Shown here in pieces: positions 44,341-53,588 of a stretch of DNA of 64,000 nt. The translations under genes were made by a program, and so were the position numbers. Origin of the DNA: Micromonospora halophytica (GTDB lineage Bacteria; Actinomycetota; Actinomycetes; Mycobacteriales; Micromonosporaceae); assembly GCF_900090245.1 (NCBI RefSeq), contig NZ_FMDN01000002.1:248001-312000 (forward strand), written 5' to 3'. The notes beneath the pieces are model-generated. The model was given only the letters and a program-made list of their open reading frames with translations, made no database searches and was not told the DNA's origin. Within the stretch, counting starts at the first letter, position 1. Every line of letters begins with the position of its first letter.

Positions 44341-45315
44341 TCAGTTTCCCGCGCCGGACGAGACGGCGTCGTCCGGGTTGAAGTTGGCCGTGTCGCGGCG
44401 GGTCTGGAACGGCTCGGTGGTCTGCGCGTACGGCTCCTCGCCGATGGCGGTCAGCGCCTCCTGCGTCGACTTGCCGTCACGCTTGGCGGCCAGGAACCGG
44501 TCGTACTCCTCCGGGGAGACGACGCGCAGCTCGAAGTTCATGAAGGCGTGGTAGGTGCCGCAGAGCTCGGCGCAGCGACCGACGTACGCGCCCTCGGTCT
44601 CCAGCTTCGAGACCTCGAAGACGTTGCGGACGTTGCCGGGGAAGACGTCCCGCTTGAACAGCAGCTCCGGCACCCAGAAGGAGTGGACGACATCGCGGCT
44701 GGTCTCCTCGAAGCGGATCGACCGGTCGGTCGGCAGGACCAGGATCGGGATGACCTCGCTGGTGCCGAGGACCGACGCCACGGTGTTGGCGTCCTCGCCC
44801 TGCCCGTCGCGGTAGTTGAACTGCCAGTTCCACTTGAAGGCGACGACCTCGACGGTGACGTCGGGGTTCTTCGTCGTGCGCACCACGCCGGTCTGGACGA
44901 CCGCCGTGTAGTAGAAGAGCACGGAGACGACCAGGATCGGCGCGATGGTGTAGAGGAACTCCATCGGCAGGTTGTACCGGGTCTGCACCGGCAGCTCGTT
45001 GCCCCGCTTGCGGTAGCGCACGACGCACCAGAAGATCAGGCCCCACACGAAGACGCCGACCGCGAGGGCGGCCACGCAGGAGGCGATCCACAGGTCGTAC
45101 ATCCGCTGCGACTCCGGCGTGATGCCGCCCTGGGGCCAGCCGAAGCCGCCCACCGCCGAGCCGACGTCACAACCGGTGAGCAGAACCAGCAGCGCAGCTC
45201 CGCCGAGGCCGAGCCCGGCGAGCCGACCAGCACCACGCCGCCGGCGTCCACCGGCTCCTGGGGAAGCGCTGTGCCGTACGGCCGACGGCCGTACCTCCGA
45301 ACTCCTTGCGACCAC
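44341..45315 (-). CDS. ctaC: Cytochrome c oxidase subunit II (lipoprotein)
   Basis: Carries the binuclear CuA centre that receives electrons for oxygen reduction. The 324-residue protein has a basic N-terminal leader and a lipobox LLTGC with Cys49, two transmembrane helices (SCVAALAVGVFVWGLIFWCVV and LYTIAPILVVSVLFYYT), then the CuA domain. The CuA ligands are in DVVHSFWVPE and CAELCGTYHAFM. The GTG start is preceded by GGAGGCAGGA. No ctaD is adjacent. Promoter-like TAATCT lies about 80 bp upstream (minus strand 45396-45391) but is unproven. Confidence 0.95.
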   Translation of the reverse strand: MVARSSEVRPSAVRHSASPGAGGRRRRGAGRLAGLGLGGAALLVLLTGCDVGSAVGGFGWPQGGITPESQRMYDLWIASCVAALAVGVFVWGLIFWCVVRYRKRGNELPVQTRYNLPMEFLYTIAPILVVSVLFYYTAVVQTGVVRTTKNPDVTVEVVAFKWNWQFNYRDGQGEDANTVASVLGTSEVIPILVLPTDRSIRFEETSRDVVHSFWVPELLFKRDVFPGNVRNVFEVSKLETEGAYVGRCAELCGTYHAFMNFELRVVSPEEYDRFLAAKRDGKSTQEALTAIGEEPYAQTTEPFQTRRDTANFNPDDAVSSGAGN

Positions 45316-45485
45316 CTGGTCCTGCCTCCCTAGCGCGCCGCGGGGCTTTTGTCATCAGCACCGACGGCAAAGGCGTCACCGACGGTCGCAGATTACTCGA
45401 CCATGACGGGCTCGACCGTCTTGGGGTCACTGTCCGCCCCCATCGGGGGGCTCTTGGGCATACCGACGCAATGGCGTGGGCATCC

Positions 45486-45548
45486 GTGAGCGCGAGGAGT
45501 GAGCCGCCCCTGCGAGCCCCGCAGCCGCGAACAACAACGGCACCGTGA
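45486..45548 (+). CDS. Leader micro-ORF copy 1 (MSARSEPP type, 20 codons)
   Basis: Begins GTGAGCGCGAGGAGTGAG and encodes a peptide opening MSARSEPPLRAPQPR. Its TGA overlaps the GTG of copy 2 (GTGA). No ribosome site precedes it. It forms the first unit of a 59-bp tandem duplication. Confidence 0.42.
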   Translation: MSARSEPPLRAPQPRTTTAP

Positions 45549-45603
45549 GCGCGAGGAGTGAGCCGCCCCTGCGAGCCCCGCAGCCGCGAACAAGAATGGC
45601 ACC
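45486..45603. repeat. 59-bp direct tandem repeat stacked before a start codon
   Basis: Two units (45486-45544 and 45545-45603) differ at three positions near the end. Each starts with GTGAGC, and the desulfurase itself starts GTGAG at the same phase (45604). The 59-bp period puts each unit's stop on the next unit's start. Confidence 0.93.
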
Positions 45604-45607
45604 GTGA
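45545..45607 (+). CDS. Leader micro-ORF copy 2 (MSARSEPP type, 20 codons)
   Basis: Second unit of the tandem repeat. The last codons read ACA AGA ATG GCA CCG TGA, and the TGA overlaps the GTG start of the cysteine desulfurase. Coupled translation is the likely consequence; a peptide function is not apparent. Confidence 0.42.
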   Translation: MSARSEPPLRAPQPRTRMAP

Positions 45608-46755
45608 GTCCCTCCCCGGTATACCTGGACGCGGCCACCGCCGCACCGCTGCACCCGGTCGCCCGGCAGGCGCTGCTGGCCGCCCTCGACGACGGCTGGG
45701 CCGACCCCGGCAAGCTGTACACGCAGGCCCGGCGGGCCCGCCAACTCCTCGACGCCGCCCGCGAGGCCACCGCGGCCACGCTCGGCGTCCGCACCGACGA
45801 ACTCTCCTTCACCCCCAGCGGTACGACCGCCGCGCACTCCGCGGTGCTCGGCGGCCTGGCCGGGCGACGGCGGGCCGGGGCGGTGCTGGTGCACTCCGCG
45901 ATCGAGCACTCGGCGGTGCTGCACGCCGCCGAGCGGCACCTGACCGGCGGCGGGACGGCCACCCCCGTGCCGGTGGACCGGCTCGGCCGGCTCGACCTCA
46001 CCGCCTGGGCCGCTGCCGTCCGCGCCCCCGGGGTCGCGCTCGCCGCGCTGATCGCCGCCAGCCACGAGGTGGGCACCGTCCAGCCGGTCGCGGCGGCCGC
46101 GGAACTCTGCGCCGGGGCCGGCGTCCCGCTGTACGTGGACGCGGCCCAGGTCGTCGGGCGGACGGCGGTGCCGCAGGGCTGGTCGGTGCTGACCGCGAGC
46201 GCGCACAAGTGGGGCGGCCCACCCGGCGTCGGGCTGCTGGTGGTGCGCAAGGGCGCCCGCTGGGAGTCGCCGTGGCCGGCCGACGAGCGGGAGTCGGGGC
46301 GTACCCCCGGGGTGTTGAACCTGCCGGCGGTCGTGGCGGCGGCGGCGAGCCTGCGCGCGGCGGCCGCCGACGCGGCGGCCGAGGCGGCCCGGCTGACGCC
46401 GCTGGTGGACCGGATCCGCGCCCGGGTGGCGGCGGAGGTGCCGGACGTGGAGGTGGTCGGTGACCCGGTGGACCGCCTCCCCCACCTGGTGACCTTCTCC
46501 TGTCTGTACGTCGACGGCGAGGTGCTGCTGCACGCGCTGGACCGGCGGGGCTTCGCGGTCTCCTCCGGCTCGTCCTGCACCTCCTCGACGCTGCGCCCGT
46601 CGCATGTGCTGGAGGCGATGGGGGTGCTCTCGCACGGCAACGTCCGGGTGTCGCTGCACCGGGAGACGACCGAGGCGGACGTCGAGCGGTTCCTGGCCGA
46701 GCTGCCCGGGATCGTCGCCGACCTGCGCGCCGAGGCGGGGGTGGTGGGGCTGTGA
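45604..46755 (+). CDS. Cysteine desulfurase (NifS/IscS-like)
   Basis: PLP enzyme that removes sulfur from cysteine as a protein persulfide. The 383-residue protein shows VYLDAATAAPLHP at the N terminus, ASHEVGTVQP, VDAAQVVG, the PLP Lys in ASAHKWGGPPG and the active Cys loop SSGSSCTSSTLRPSHVL. The usual NNE before GTVQP is SHE. Downstream, overlapping by 4 bp (GTGA), is a TusA-like sulfur carrier, implying a sulfur-relay pair. Upstream are two leader micro-ORFs stacked onto its GTG. Confidence 0.9.
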   Translation: MSPSPVYLDAATAAPLHPVARQALLAALDDGWADPGKLYTQARRARQLLDAAREATAATLGVRTDELSFTPSGTTAAHSAVLGGLAGRRRAGAVLVHSAIEHSAVLHAAERHLTGGGTATPVPVDRLGRLDLTAWAAAVRAPGVALAALIAASHEVGTVQPVAAAAELCAGAGVPLYVDAAQVVGRTAVPQGWSVLTASAHKWGGPPGVGLLVVRKGARWESPWPADERESGRTPGVLNLPAVVAAAASLRAAAADAAAEAARLTPLVDRIRARVAAEVPDVEVVGDPVDRLPHLVTFSCLYVDGEVLLHALDRRGFAVSSGSSCTSSTLRPSHVLEAMGVLSHGNVRVSLHRETTEADVERFLAELPGIVADLRAEAGVVGL

Positions 46756-46973
46756 CCGAGCCCGTCGAGGTGCTCGACTGCCGGGGCCAGCGCTGCCCGC
46801 TGCCGGTCATCGCGCTGGCCCGTCGGCTGCCCGACCTGCCGGTCGGCGCGGTGCTGCGGGTGCTCGCCGACGACCCGGCCGCCGCGGTCGACATCCCCGC
46901 CTGGTGCCGCATGCGCGACCAGGACTTCCTCGCCGCCCACCCCGACGCCTACGACGTCCGTCGCGCCACCTGA
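46752..46973 (+). CDS. TusA-family sulfurtransferase
   Basis: A 73-residue sulfur-carrier protein with the CPxP motif (Cys15-Pro16-Leu17-Pro18) in LDCRGQRCPLPVIAL. It likely accepts persulfide sulfur from the desulfurase just upstream, to which it is coupled by GTGA. A second Cys (Cys10) precedes the motif. The final target (tRNA thiolation or cofactor synthesis) is not shown by context. Confidence 0.9.
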   Translation: MTEPVEVLDCRGQRCPLPVIALARRLPDLPVGAVLRVLADDPAAAVDIPAWCRMRDQDFLAAHPDAYDVRRAT

Positions 46974-46995
46974 CGTCGTCCGCGCCCGCCCGTCA

Positions 46996-47072
46996 CCCGC
47001 GATCTTGCACTTACGGCCTCCGGAATACCGGTTATGCCCGTTGCGCCCGGGCCGCAAGTGCAAGATCGCGGG
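46996..47072. repeat. 77-bp palindrome with GCGATCTTGCACTT arms
   Basis: Two 23-bp arms (46996-47018 and 47050-47072) differ at one base, with a 31-nt spacer. It lies between convergent genes (tusA-like and adoK) and could act as a bidirectional terminator or a REP-type element. Confidence 0.88.
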
Positions 47073-47096
47073 GTGCTGAGCCGCGTGGCGGGCGGG

Positions 47097-48200
<1,104 letters not shown>

Positions 48201-48258
48201 TTACGCCGACCGCGCCCGCGCCGCCGGATCACCCTGCCCAGGCCCGGCGCAGACGACA

Positions 48259-48286
48259 GCGGGGCCGCCCCGGAGGACGGCCCCGC
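48259..48286 (-). terminator. Hairpin terminator after the ErpA-like gene
   Basis: A 9-bp perfect inverted repeat (GCGGGGCCG / CGGCCCCGC) with a 10-nt loop, 20 bp downstream of the minus-strand stop. Confidence 0.7.
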
Positions 48287-48306
48287 CGCACGACGGCGGT
48301 GTCGAC

Positions 48307-48675
48307 TCAGCTGAACGAGTCGCCGCAGGCGCAGGAGTTGCCCGCGTTCGGGTTGTCGATGGTGAAGCCCTGGGCGTCGATGCGGTCGGCGAAGTCGATG
48401 GTCGCCCCGGCCAGGTAGGGGGCGCTCATCCGGTCGACGACGACCTCGACACCGTCGAAGTCGGAGACGACGTCACCGTCGAGCGACCGCTCGTCGAAGA
48501 AGAGCTGGTACCGCAGGCCGGAGCAGCCACCGGGCTGCACCGCGACACGGAGCCGCAGGTCGTCGCGGCCCTCCTGCTCGATCAGGGCCTTGACCTTCTG
48601 CGCCGCGACGTCGGTGAGGACGACGGAAGTAGGGGCCTGGGCCTCGGTCGACTCGGTCTGCGCTGGCGTGGTCAC
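48307..48675 (-). CDS. HesB/IscA/ErpA-type iron-sulfur carrier
   Basis: A 122-residue A-type carrier that delivers Fe-S clusters to apoproteins. Three ligands are in place: Cys51 in QPGGCSGLRYQL, and Cys115/Cys117 in the C-terminal SCACGDSF. An N-terminal 15-residue Thr/Ala/Glu stretch is flexible. The GTG start follows GGGAG at about 9 nt. In mycobacteria the orthologous position is Rv2204c. Likely serves the Rieske and NadA clusters encoded nearby, which is inference. Confidence 0.93.
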   Translation of the reverse strand: MTTPAQTESTEAQAPTSVVLTDVAAQKVKALIEQEGRDDLRLRVAVQPGGCSGLRYQLFFDERSLDGDVVSDFDGVEVVVDRMSAPYLAGATIDFADRIDAQGFTIDNPNAGNSCACGDSFS

Positions 48676-48836
48676 GTGGAAATCTCCCTGCGCGGTATTG
48701 GTCCGGACGCACTGGCCAACATCGCATGTCGTCCAGTGATTCCCGGTGTGGTCCGGATCCGATGGTACGCCGCCGCGGCCGTGACCACCTCAGGTGGCGT
48801 GGGCACCGCCGCAGGTGACCGGCCGGCAGGGGCGCC

Positions 48837-49973
48837 TCAGCGGCTCCACTGCCGGGCCAGCCGGGCGCCCAGCGCCCGCAGTCCCTCCGCCGGTCGGCCC
48901 ATCGCCGCCTCCACCCCGCCGTGCTCCTCCCCGCCGAAGTGCTCCACCAGGCTGTACGCGTCGGTGACGCCGGCCGCGGCAGCCTCCCGCCTCCCGGTGC
49001 TCACCCGTCCCGCCAGCACCACACAGGGCACCCCCCGGTCCCGGGCCGCACCAGCCACCCCGGCGACCACCTTGCCGCGCAACGACTGGTGGTCGAACGA
49101 GCCCTCCCCGGTGATCACCAGGTCGGCGGCGTCGAGGGCGGCGTCCAGCCCGATCGCCCGGGTGACCAGGTCGATACCGGACTCGCACCGCCCGCCGAGG
49201 GCGAGGATCGCCGCGCCGAGCCCGCCGGCCGCACCGCCGCCGGGCAGCGCGCCCAGTCCGGGCGGGCAGCCCGGCAGGTCCTTCTCCAGCACGGCGGCCC
49301 AGCGCTCCAGCGCGGCGTCGAGCAGCAGCACGTCCTCGCGGCTGGCCCCCTTCTGCGGGCCGTACACGTTGCTGGCGCCGTGCAGCCCGAGCAACGGGTT
49401 GTCCACGTCGGTGGCGGCGACCAGGGTGGCCCCGCGCAGCCGGGGCACGCCGTCGAGCGCGGCGACCCCGGCCAGCGCCGCCCCGCCGTACGGCAGGGCC
49501 CGACCGGCGTCGTCGATCGGGGTTCCGCCGAGCGCGGTGACCATGCCGGCCCCGCCGTCGTTGGTGCCGGAACCGCCCAGGCCGACGACCACGGTGCGGG
49601 CTCCCCGCTCGACGGCGGCGGTGACCAGCGTCCCCAGCCCGTACGAGGTGGTGGCCTTCGGGTCGCGTTCGGCGGCGGCGAGCAGGTGCAGCCCGCACGC
49701 CTGGGCGCTCTCCAGGTAGGCGGTGCCGTCGTCGGTGAGCAGGATCTCACCGGCGGCGGGCCGGCCGAGCGGGTCGACGGTGGGCACCGGGATCCGCCGG
49801 CCACCGAGCGCGTCGGCGAGCACCGCGACGAACCCCGGCCCGCCGTCGGCGAGCGGTCTGATCAGCAGGTCGTCGCCGGCGGCGACGTCGCGCCACCCCT
49901 CGGCGACGGCGGTGGCGACCTCCTGGGCCGCCAGGGTGCCGGCGAACTTGTCCGGACAGAGCAGCACGCGCAT
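48837..49973 (-). CDS. Glycerate kinase
   Basis: Phosphorylates D-glycerate (type I family, product 2-phosphoglycerate). The 378-residue protein has the opening VLLCPDKFAGTLAAQEV, DLLIRPLADGGPGFV, the GLGGSGTNDGGAGM loop, VYGPQKGAS and VITGEGSFDHQSLRGK. All family motifs seem present. ATG 49973 has no ribosome site, but CACACT lies 7 nt upstream (minus 49986-49981), suggesting a leaderless mRNA. It is divergent from nadA, 68 bp away. Confidence 0.9.
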   Translation of the reverse strand: MRVLLCPDKFAGTLAAQEVATAVAEGWRDVAAGDDLLIRPLADGGPGFVAVLADALGGRRIPVPTVDPLGRPAAGEILLTDDGTAYLESAQACGLHLLAAAERDPKATTSYGLGTLVTAAVERGARTVVVGLGGSGTNDGGAGMVTALGGTPIDDAGRALPYGGAALAGVAALDGVPRLRGATLVAATDVDNPLLGLHGASNVYGPQKGASREDVLLLDAALERWAAVLEKDLPGCPPGLGALPGGGAAGGLGAAILALGGRCESGIDLVTRAIGLDAALDAADLVITGEGSFDHQSLRGKVVAGVAGAARDRGVPCVVLAGRVSTGRREAAAAGVTDAYSLVEHFGGEEHGGVEAAMGRPAEGLRALGARLARQWSR

Positions 49974-50041
49974 GCCTGGCAGTGTGGCAGCCCACACCGG
50001 CGGAGGCCGCGTCGCCGCCACGCTGTGGGACCATGGGAGGC

Positions 50042-51241
50042 GTGACTTCGACCTGGGTTGAGCCCTCCAACACCGCCACTGCGCTGCTGCTCCTCGGCCG
50101 CGGCAGCGACCCCGCCACCGAGCGTGGCGTGGAGTGTCCGGGTGACCTGCCGGCGCCGAGCGACCCCGACCTGGTGGCCCGGGCGGCGGCGGCCAAGGCC
50201 GCGCTCGGCACGAAGGTCTTCGTGCTGGGCCACCACTACCAGCGCGACGAGGTGATCCAGTTCGCCGACGTCACCGGCGACTCGTTCAAGCTGGCCCGCG
50301 AGGCGGCCGCCCGGCCGGACGCGGAGTACATCGTCTTCTGCGGCGTGCACTTCATGGCCGAGAGCGCCGACATCCTCACCTCGGACGCGCAGAAGGTGAT
50401 CCTGCCCGACCTGGCCGCCGGCTGCTCGATGGCCGACATGGCGGTGCTGTCGCAGGTCGAGACCGCCTGGGACGTGCTGACCGAACTGGGCGTCGCGGCC
50501 GACACCGTCCCGGTGACGTACATGAACTCCTCGGCGGACATCAAGGGCTTCGTCGGGCGCAACGGCGGCCTGGTCTGCACCTCGTCGAACGCGAAGCGGG
50601 CCTTGGACTGGGCGTACCAGCAGGGCGGGAAGGTGCTCTTCCTGCCCGACCAGCACCTGGGCCGCAACACCGCCGTGCTGGAGATGGGCCTCTCGCTGGA
50701 CGACTGCGTGCTGTACGACCCGCACAAGCCGAACGGCGGGCTCACCGAACAGCAGCTGCGCGACGCGAAGATGATCCTGTGGCGCGGGCACTGCTCGGTG
50801 CACGGTCGCTTCACCCTGGACAGCGTCAACGAGGTACGCGAGCGGGTGCCCGGGGTCAACGTGCTGGTCCACCCGGAGTGCCGGCACGAGGTGGTCACCG
50901 CCGCCGATCACGTCGGTTCGACGGAGTACATCATCAAGACCATCGAGGCGGCTCCGGCCGGCTCGGCGTGGGCGGTGGGCACCGAGCTGAACCTGGTCCG
51001 CCGGCTGGCGCTGGCCCACCCGGACAAGCAGATCATGTTCCTGGACAAGGCGGTCTGCTACTGCTCGACGATGAACCGGATCGACCTGCCGCACCTGGTC
51101 TGGGCGCTGGAGGAGCTGGCCGCCGGTCGGGTGGTCAACCAGATCACCGTGGACCGGGACACCGCGCACCACGCGCGGGTGGCGCTGGACCAGATGCTCG
51201 CGCTGCCCGGCGCGGACACCCCGCCCCCCGCGGCGGCCTGA
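50042..51241 (+). CDS. nadA: Quinolinate synthase A
   Basis: Condenses iminoaspartate with dihydroxyacetone phosphate to quinolinate in de novo NAD synthesis, using a 4Fe-4S cluster. The 399-residue protein has cluster-ligand motifs AGCSMAD (Cys128), WRGHCSVH and VCYCSTMNRID. LGHHYQRDEVIQFAD is the substrate-binding N-terminal motif. I chose GTG 50042: GACCAT precedes it by 7 nt, fitting leaderless initiation. ATG 50033 is an alternative. nadB and nadC are not adjacent. Confidence 0.92.
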   Translation: MTSTWVEPSNTATALLLLGRGSDPATERGVECPGDLPAPSDPDLVARAAAAKAALGTKVFVLGHHYQRDEVIQFADVTGDSFKLAREAAARPDAEYIVFCGVHFMAESADILTSDAQKVILPDLAAGCSMADMAVLSQVETAWDVLTELGVAADTVPVTYMNSSADIKGFVGRNGGLVCTSSNAKRALDWAYQQGGKVLFLPDQHLGRNTAVLEMGLSLDDCVLYDPHKPNGGLTEQQLRDAKMILWRGHCSVHGRFTLDSVNEVRERVPGVNVLVHPECRHEVVTAADHVGSTEYIIKTIEAAPAGSAWAVGTELNLVRRLALAHPDKQIMFLDKAVCYCSTMNRIDLPHLVWALEELAAGRVVNQITVDRDTAHHARVALDQMLALPGADTPPPAAA

Positions 51242-51248
51242 TCACGGA

Positions 51249-51315
51249 CGGTCACATCACTGGTACGGATACGCACCGGAAACCCCGGTTCGTGCCGTAC
51301 TCGGTGATGTGACCG
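51249..51315. repeat. 67-bp palindrome downstream of nadA
   Basis: Perfect 12-bp ends (CGGTCACATCAC / GTGATGTGACCG), then imperfect pairing through GTACGG and CCGG segments, giving a nearly full-length hairpin. It starts 8 bp after the nadA stop, about 150 bp before murA. A terminator or an operator for murA are both possible. Confidence 0.85.
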
Positions 51316-51466
51316 ATTCCATTTTCGTCACCGAGGGCTATGCTGCCGGAGCGACGACACATTCGCGGGCGGTTTTGCGCCCATCCCGATGCGGGTAGCT
51401 GACAGCCGAACCGGTTCGCAGGCCCGATCCTCGACACAGGCACCACCCGACGCGCTGGAGGTTGCG

Positions 51467-52822
51467 TTGACCGATGACGTCCTGGTCGTACACGGAGGTA
51501 CTCCGCTCGAAGGGCGGATCCGCGTGCGCGGCGCGAAGAACCTCGTCTCCAAGGCGATGGTCGCCGCCCTGCTGGGCGACACCCCCAGCCGGTTGTTCGA
51601 CGTGCCGCGCATCCGTGACGTCGAGGTCGTCCGGGGCCTGCTCGGCCTGCACGGGGTGAAGGTCAGCGACGGCGCGGAGGAGGGCGAACTCGTCTTCGAC
51701 CCGGCGAACGTCGAGAGCGCCAGCACCGACCAGATCAACGTGCACGCCGGCTCCAGCCGGATCCCGATCCTGTTCTGCGGCCCGCTGCTGCACCGGCTCG
51801 GGCACGCCTTCATCCCGGACCTGGGCGGCTGCCACATCGGGCCGCGCCCGATCGACTTCCACCTGCAGGCGCTGCGGGAGTTCGGCGCGACGGTGGAGAA
51901 GACCCCGGAAGGGCTGCACCTGTCGGCGCCGAACGGGCTGCACGGCACCAAGTTCGCCCTGCCGTACCCGAGCGTGGGCGCGACCGAGCAGGTGCTGCTC
52001 ACCGCGGTGATGGCCGAGGGCGTCACCGAACTGCGCAACGCCGCCGTCGAGCCGGAGATCATCGACCTGATCTGCATCCTGCAGAAGATGGGCGCGATCA
52101 TCAAGGTGCACACCGACCGGGTGATCGAGATCCAGGGCGTGAAGCGGCTCAGCGGCTACACCCACCGGCCGATCCCGGACCGGATCGAGGCGGCGAGCTG
52201 GGCGGCGGCCGCGCTGGCCACCCGCGGTCACGTCGAGGTGCTCGGCGCGCAGCAGGTCGACATGATGACCTTCCTGAACATCTTCCGCTCGGTCGGCGGC
52301 GCGTACGAGGTCACCGACTCCCGTCCGCCGAAGCTGGGCGACGCCGGTCAGGAGGGCGGCATCCGGTTCTGGCACCCGGGCGGCGAACTCAACGCGGTGG
52401 CGTTGGAGACCGACGTGCACCCGGGCTTCATGACCGACTGGCAGCAGCCGCTGGTCGTCGCGCTGACCCAGGCCCGCGGCCTGTCGATCGTCCACGAGAC
52501 GGTCTACGAGCAGCGGCTGGGCTACACCGAGGCGCTGAACAGCATGGGCGCCAACATCCAGGTCTACCGGGACTGCCTCGGCGGCACCCCGTGCCGCTTC
52601 GGCCGGCGCAACTTCAAGCACTCCGCGGTGATCGCCGGCCCGAGCAAGCTGCACGCGGCCGACCTGGTCATCCCGGACCTGCGCGCCGGATTCAGCCACC
52701 TGATCGCCGCGCTCGCCGCCGAGGGCACCTCCCGGGTGTACGGCGTCGACCTGATCAACCGGGGCTACGAGGACTTCGAGGCGAAGCTGGCCAGCCTGGG
52801 CGCGCACGTCGAGCGTCCGTAA
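51467..52822 (+). CDS. murA: UDP-N-acetylglucosamine 1-carboxyvinyltransferase
   Basis: First committed step of peptidoglycan synthesis, transferring enolpyruvate from PEP to UDP-GlcNAc; the fosfomycin target family. 451 residues from TTG 51467, which follows TGGAGG at 5 nt. Lys24-Asn25 in RGAKNLVSKA and the active Cys122 in LGGCHIGPRPIDFHL are intact. The full EPSP-synthase-like double fold follows to VYGVDLINRGYEDF. The open frame extends upstream but with non-conserved sequence. Many actinobacteria have two MurA paralogs; which this is cannot be said. Confidence 0.93.
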   Translation: MTDDVLVVHGGTPLEGRIRVRGAKNLVSKAMVAALLGDTPSRLFDVPRIRDVEVVRGLLGLHGVKVSDGAEEGELVFDPANVESASTDQINVHAGSSRIPILFCGPLLHRLGHAFIPDLGGCHIGPRPIDFHLQALREFGATVEKTPEGLHLSAPNGLHGTKFALPYPSVGATEQVLLTAVMAEGVTELRNAAVEPEIIDLICILQKMGAIIKVHTDRVIEIQGVKRLSGYTHRPIPDRIEAASWAAAALATRGHVEVLGAQQVDMMTFLNIFRSVGGAYEVTDSRPPKLGDAGQEGGIRFWHPGGELNAVALETDVHPGFMTDWQQPLVVALTQARGLSIVHETVYEQRLGYTEALNSMGANIQVYRDCLGGTPCRFGRRNFKHSAVIAGPSKLHAADLVIPDLRAGFSHLIAALAAEGTSRVYGVDLINRGYEDFEAKLASLGAHVERP

Positions 52823-52840
52823 CGCGAGTCACGTCGAGAA

Positions 52841-52873
52841 CCGCCCGGTGCACCCGTGATGTGCACCGGGCGG
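52841..52873 (+). terminator. Hairpin terminator of murA
   Basis: A perfect 13-bp inverted repeat (CCGCCCGGTGCAC / GTGCACCGGGCGG) with a 7-nt loop, 18 bp after the murA stop. Confidence 0.85.
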
Positions 52874-52884
52874 CGGCGTTTGGC

Positions 52885-52890
52885 TACCCT
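52885..52890 (+). promoter_or_regulatory. Putative -10 (TACCCT) for a leaderless DUF3043 transcript
   Basis: TACCCT is followed by 7 nt (TCACCTC) and GTG 52898. It begins just past the murA terminator hairpin, so little else can be promoter. Confidence 0.55.
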
Positions 52891-52897
52891 TCACCTC

Positions 52898-53503
52898 GTG
52901 CCGTCGCTGTTTCGTCGCAAGCCCGCCGACTCCGACTCCTCCGCCACCACCCCGGTGGTGACCGAGGAGCCGCCCGCCGCGCGTCCCCGGGGCTACACGC
53001 CCAGCAAGAAGGAGCTCGGGGTGCAGACCCCGAAGCGTCCCGGCGCCGGGCGCCGCCCCGCCGGTCCGGTGAAGCCGCTGACCAAGGAGGAGGCCCGGGA
53101 GCAGCGCCGCAAGGCACGCGCCGAGGCCGCCGCCGAGTTCCGGCGCGAGGGCGGCCCGCGCGACCGGGGCCCCGTGCGGCTGCTGGCCCGCAACGTGGTC
53201 GACTCCCGGCGTACGGTCGGCACCTGGTTCTTCGGCGGCGCGCTGATCGTGCTGATCGGCTCCAACCAGGCGATGCCGCCGGCGATCCGGCTCGCGTCGA
53301 ACGTGATCTGGGGCGCGCTCGCGCTCGGCGTCGTGATCGACTCGATCCTGATCTCCCGCCGGATCAGGAAGCTGGTCCGGGAGCGGTTCCCGAACAGCGG
53401 TGAGCGGATGGGCTCGCTCTACCTCTACGCGATCATGCGGGCGATCACCTTCCGCCGGATGCGCGCCCCCGCGCCCCAGGTGAACATCGGCGACAAGATC
53501 TGA
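52898..53503 (+). CDS. DUF3043 membrane protein
   Basis: A 201-residue actinobacterial protein of unknown function. Basic/Pro-rich cytosolic N terminus (PSLFRRKPADSD..., about 1-95), a charged helix EEAREQRRKARAEAAAEF, and two transmembrane helices (TWFFGGALIVLIGSN; LASNVIWGALALGVVIDSILI), then a basic C-terminal region. The pattern matches DUF3043. No ribosome site; leaderless start proposed. Independent transcription unit between two terminator-like hairpins. Confidence 0.88.
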   Translation: MPSLFRRKPADSDSSATTPVVTEEPPAARPRGYTPSKKELGVQTPKRPGAGRRPAGPVKPLTKEEAREQRRKARAEAAAEFRREGGPRDRGPVRLLARNVVDSRRTVGTWFFGGALIVLIGSNQAMPPAIRLASNVIWGALALGVVIDSILISRRIRKLVRERFPNSGERMGSLYLYAIMRAITFRRMRAPAPQVNIGDKI

Positions 53504-53519
53504 CCGCGACCGGCCGTCC

Positions 53520-53556
53520 GACGGCCCTCGCCCGGGTGCCCCGGGTGGGGGCCGTC
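53520..53556. terminator. Bidirectional hairpin terminator
   Basis: An imperfect inverted repeat (GACGGCCctcgCCCGGG pairing with CCCGGGtgggGGCCGTC) between the convergent DUF3043 gene and the ABC ATPase gene. Confidence 0.7.
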
Positions 53557-53588
53557 GTCCGTGGTGAGGGCTGGCGCGTGCGGGCGGG

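Noticed and set aside
45486..45603. Tandem repeat considered as a CRISPR array
   Set aside because: Only two direct copies with no spacers between them, and no cas genes nearby.
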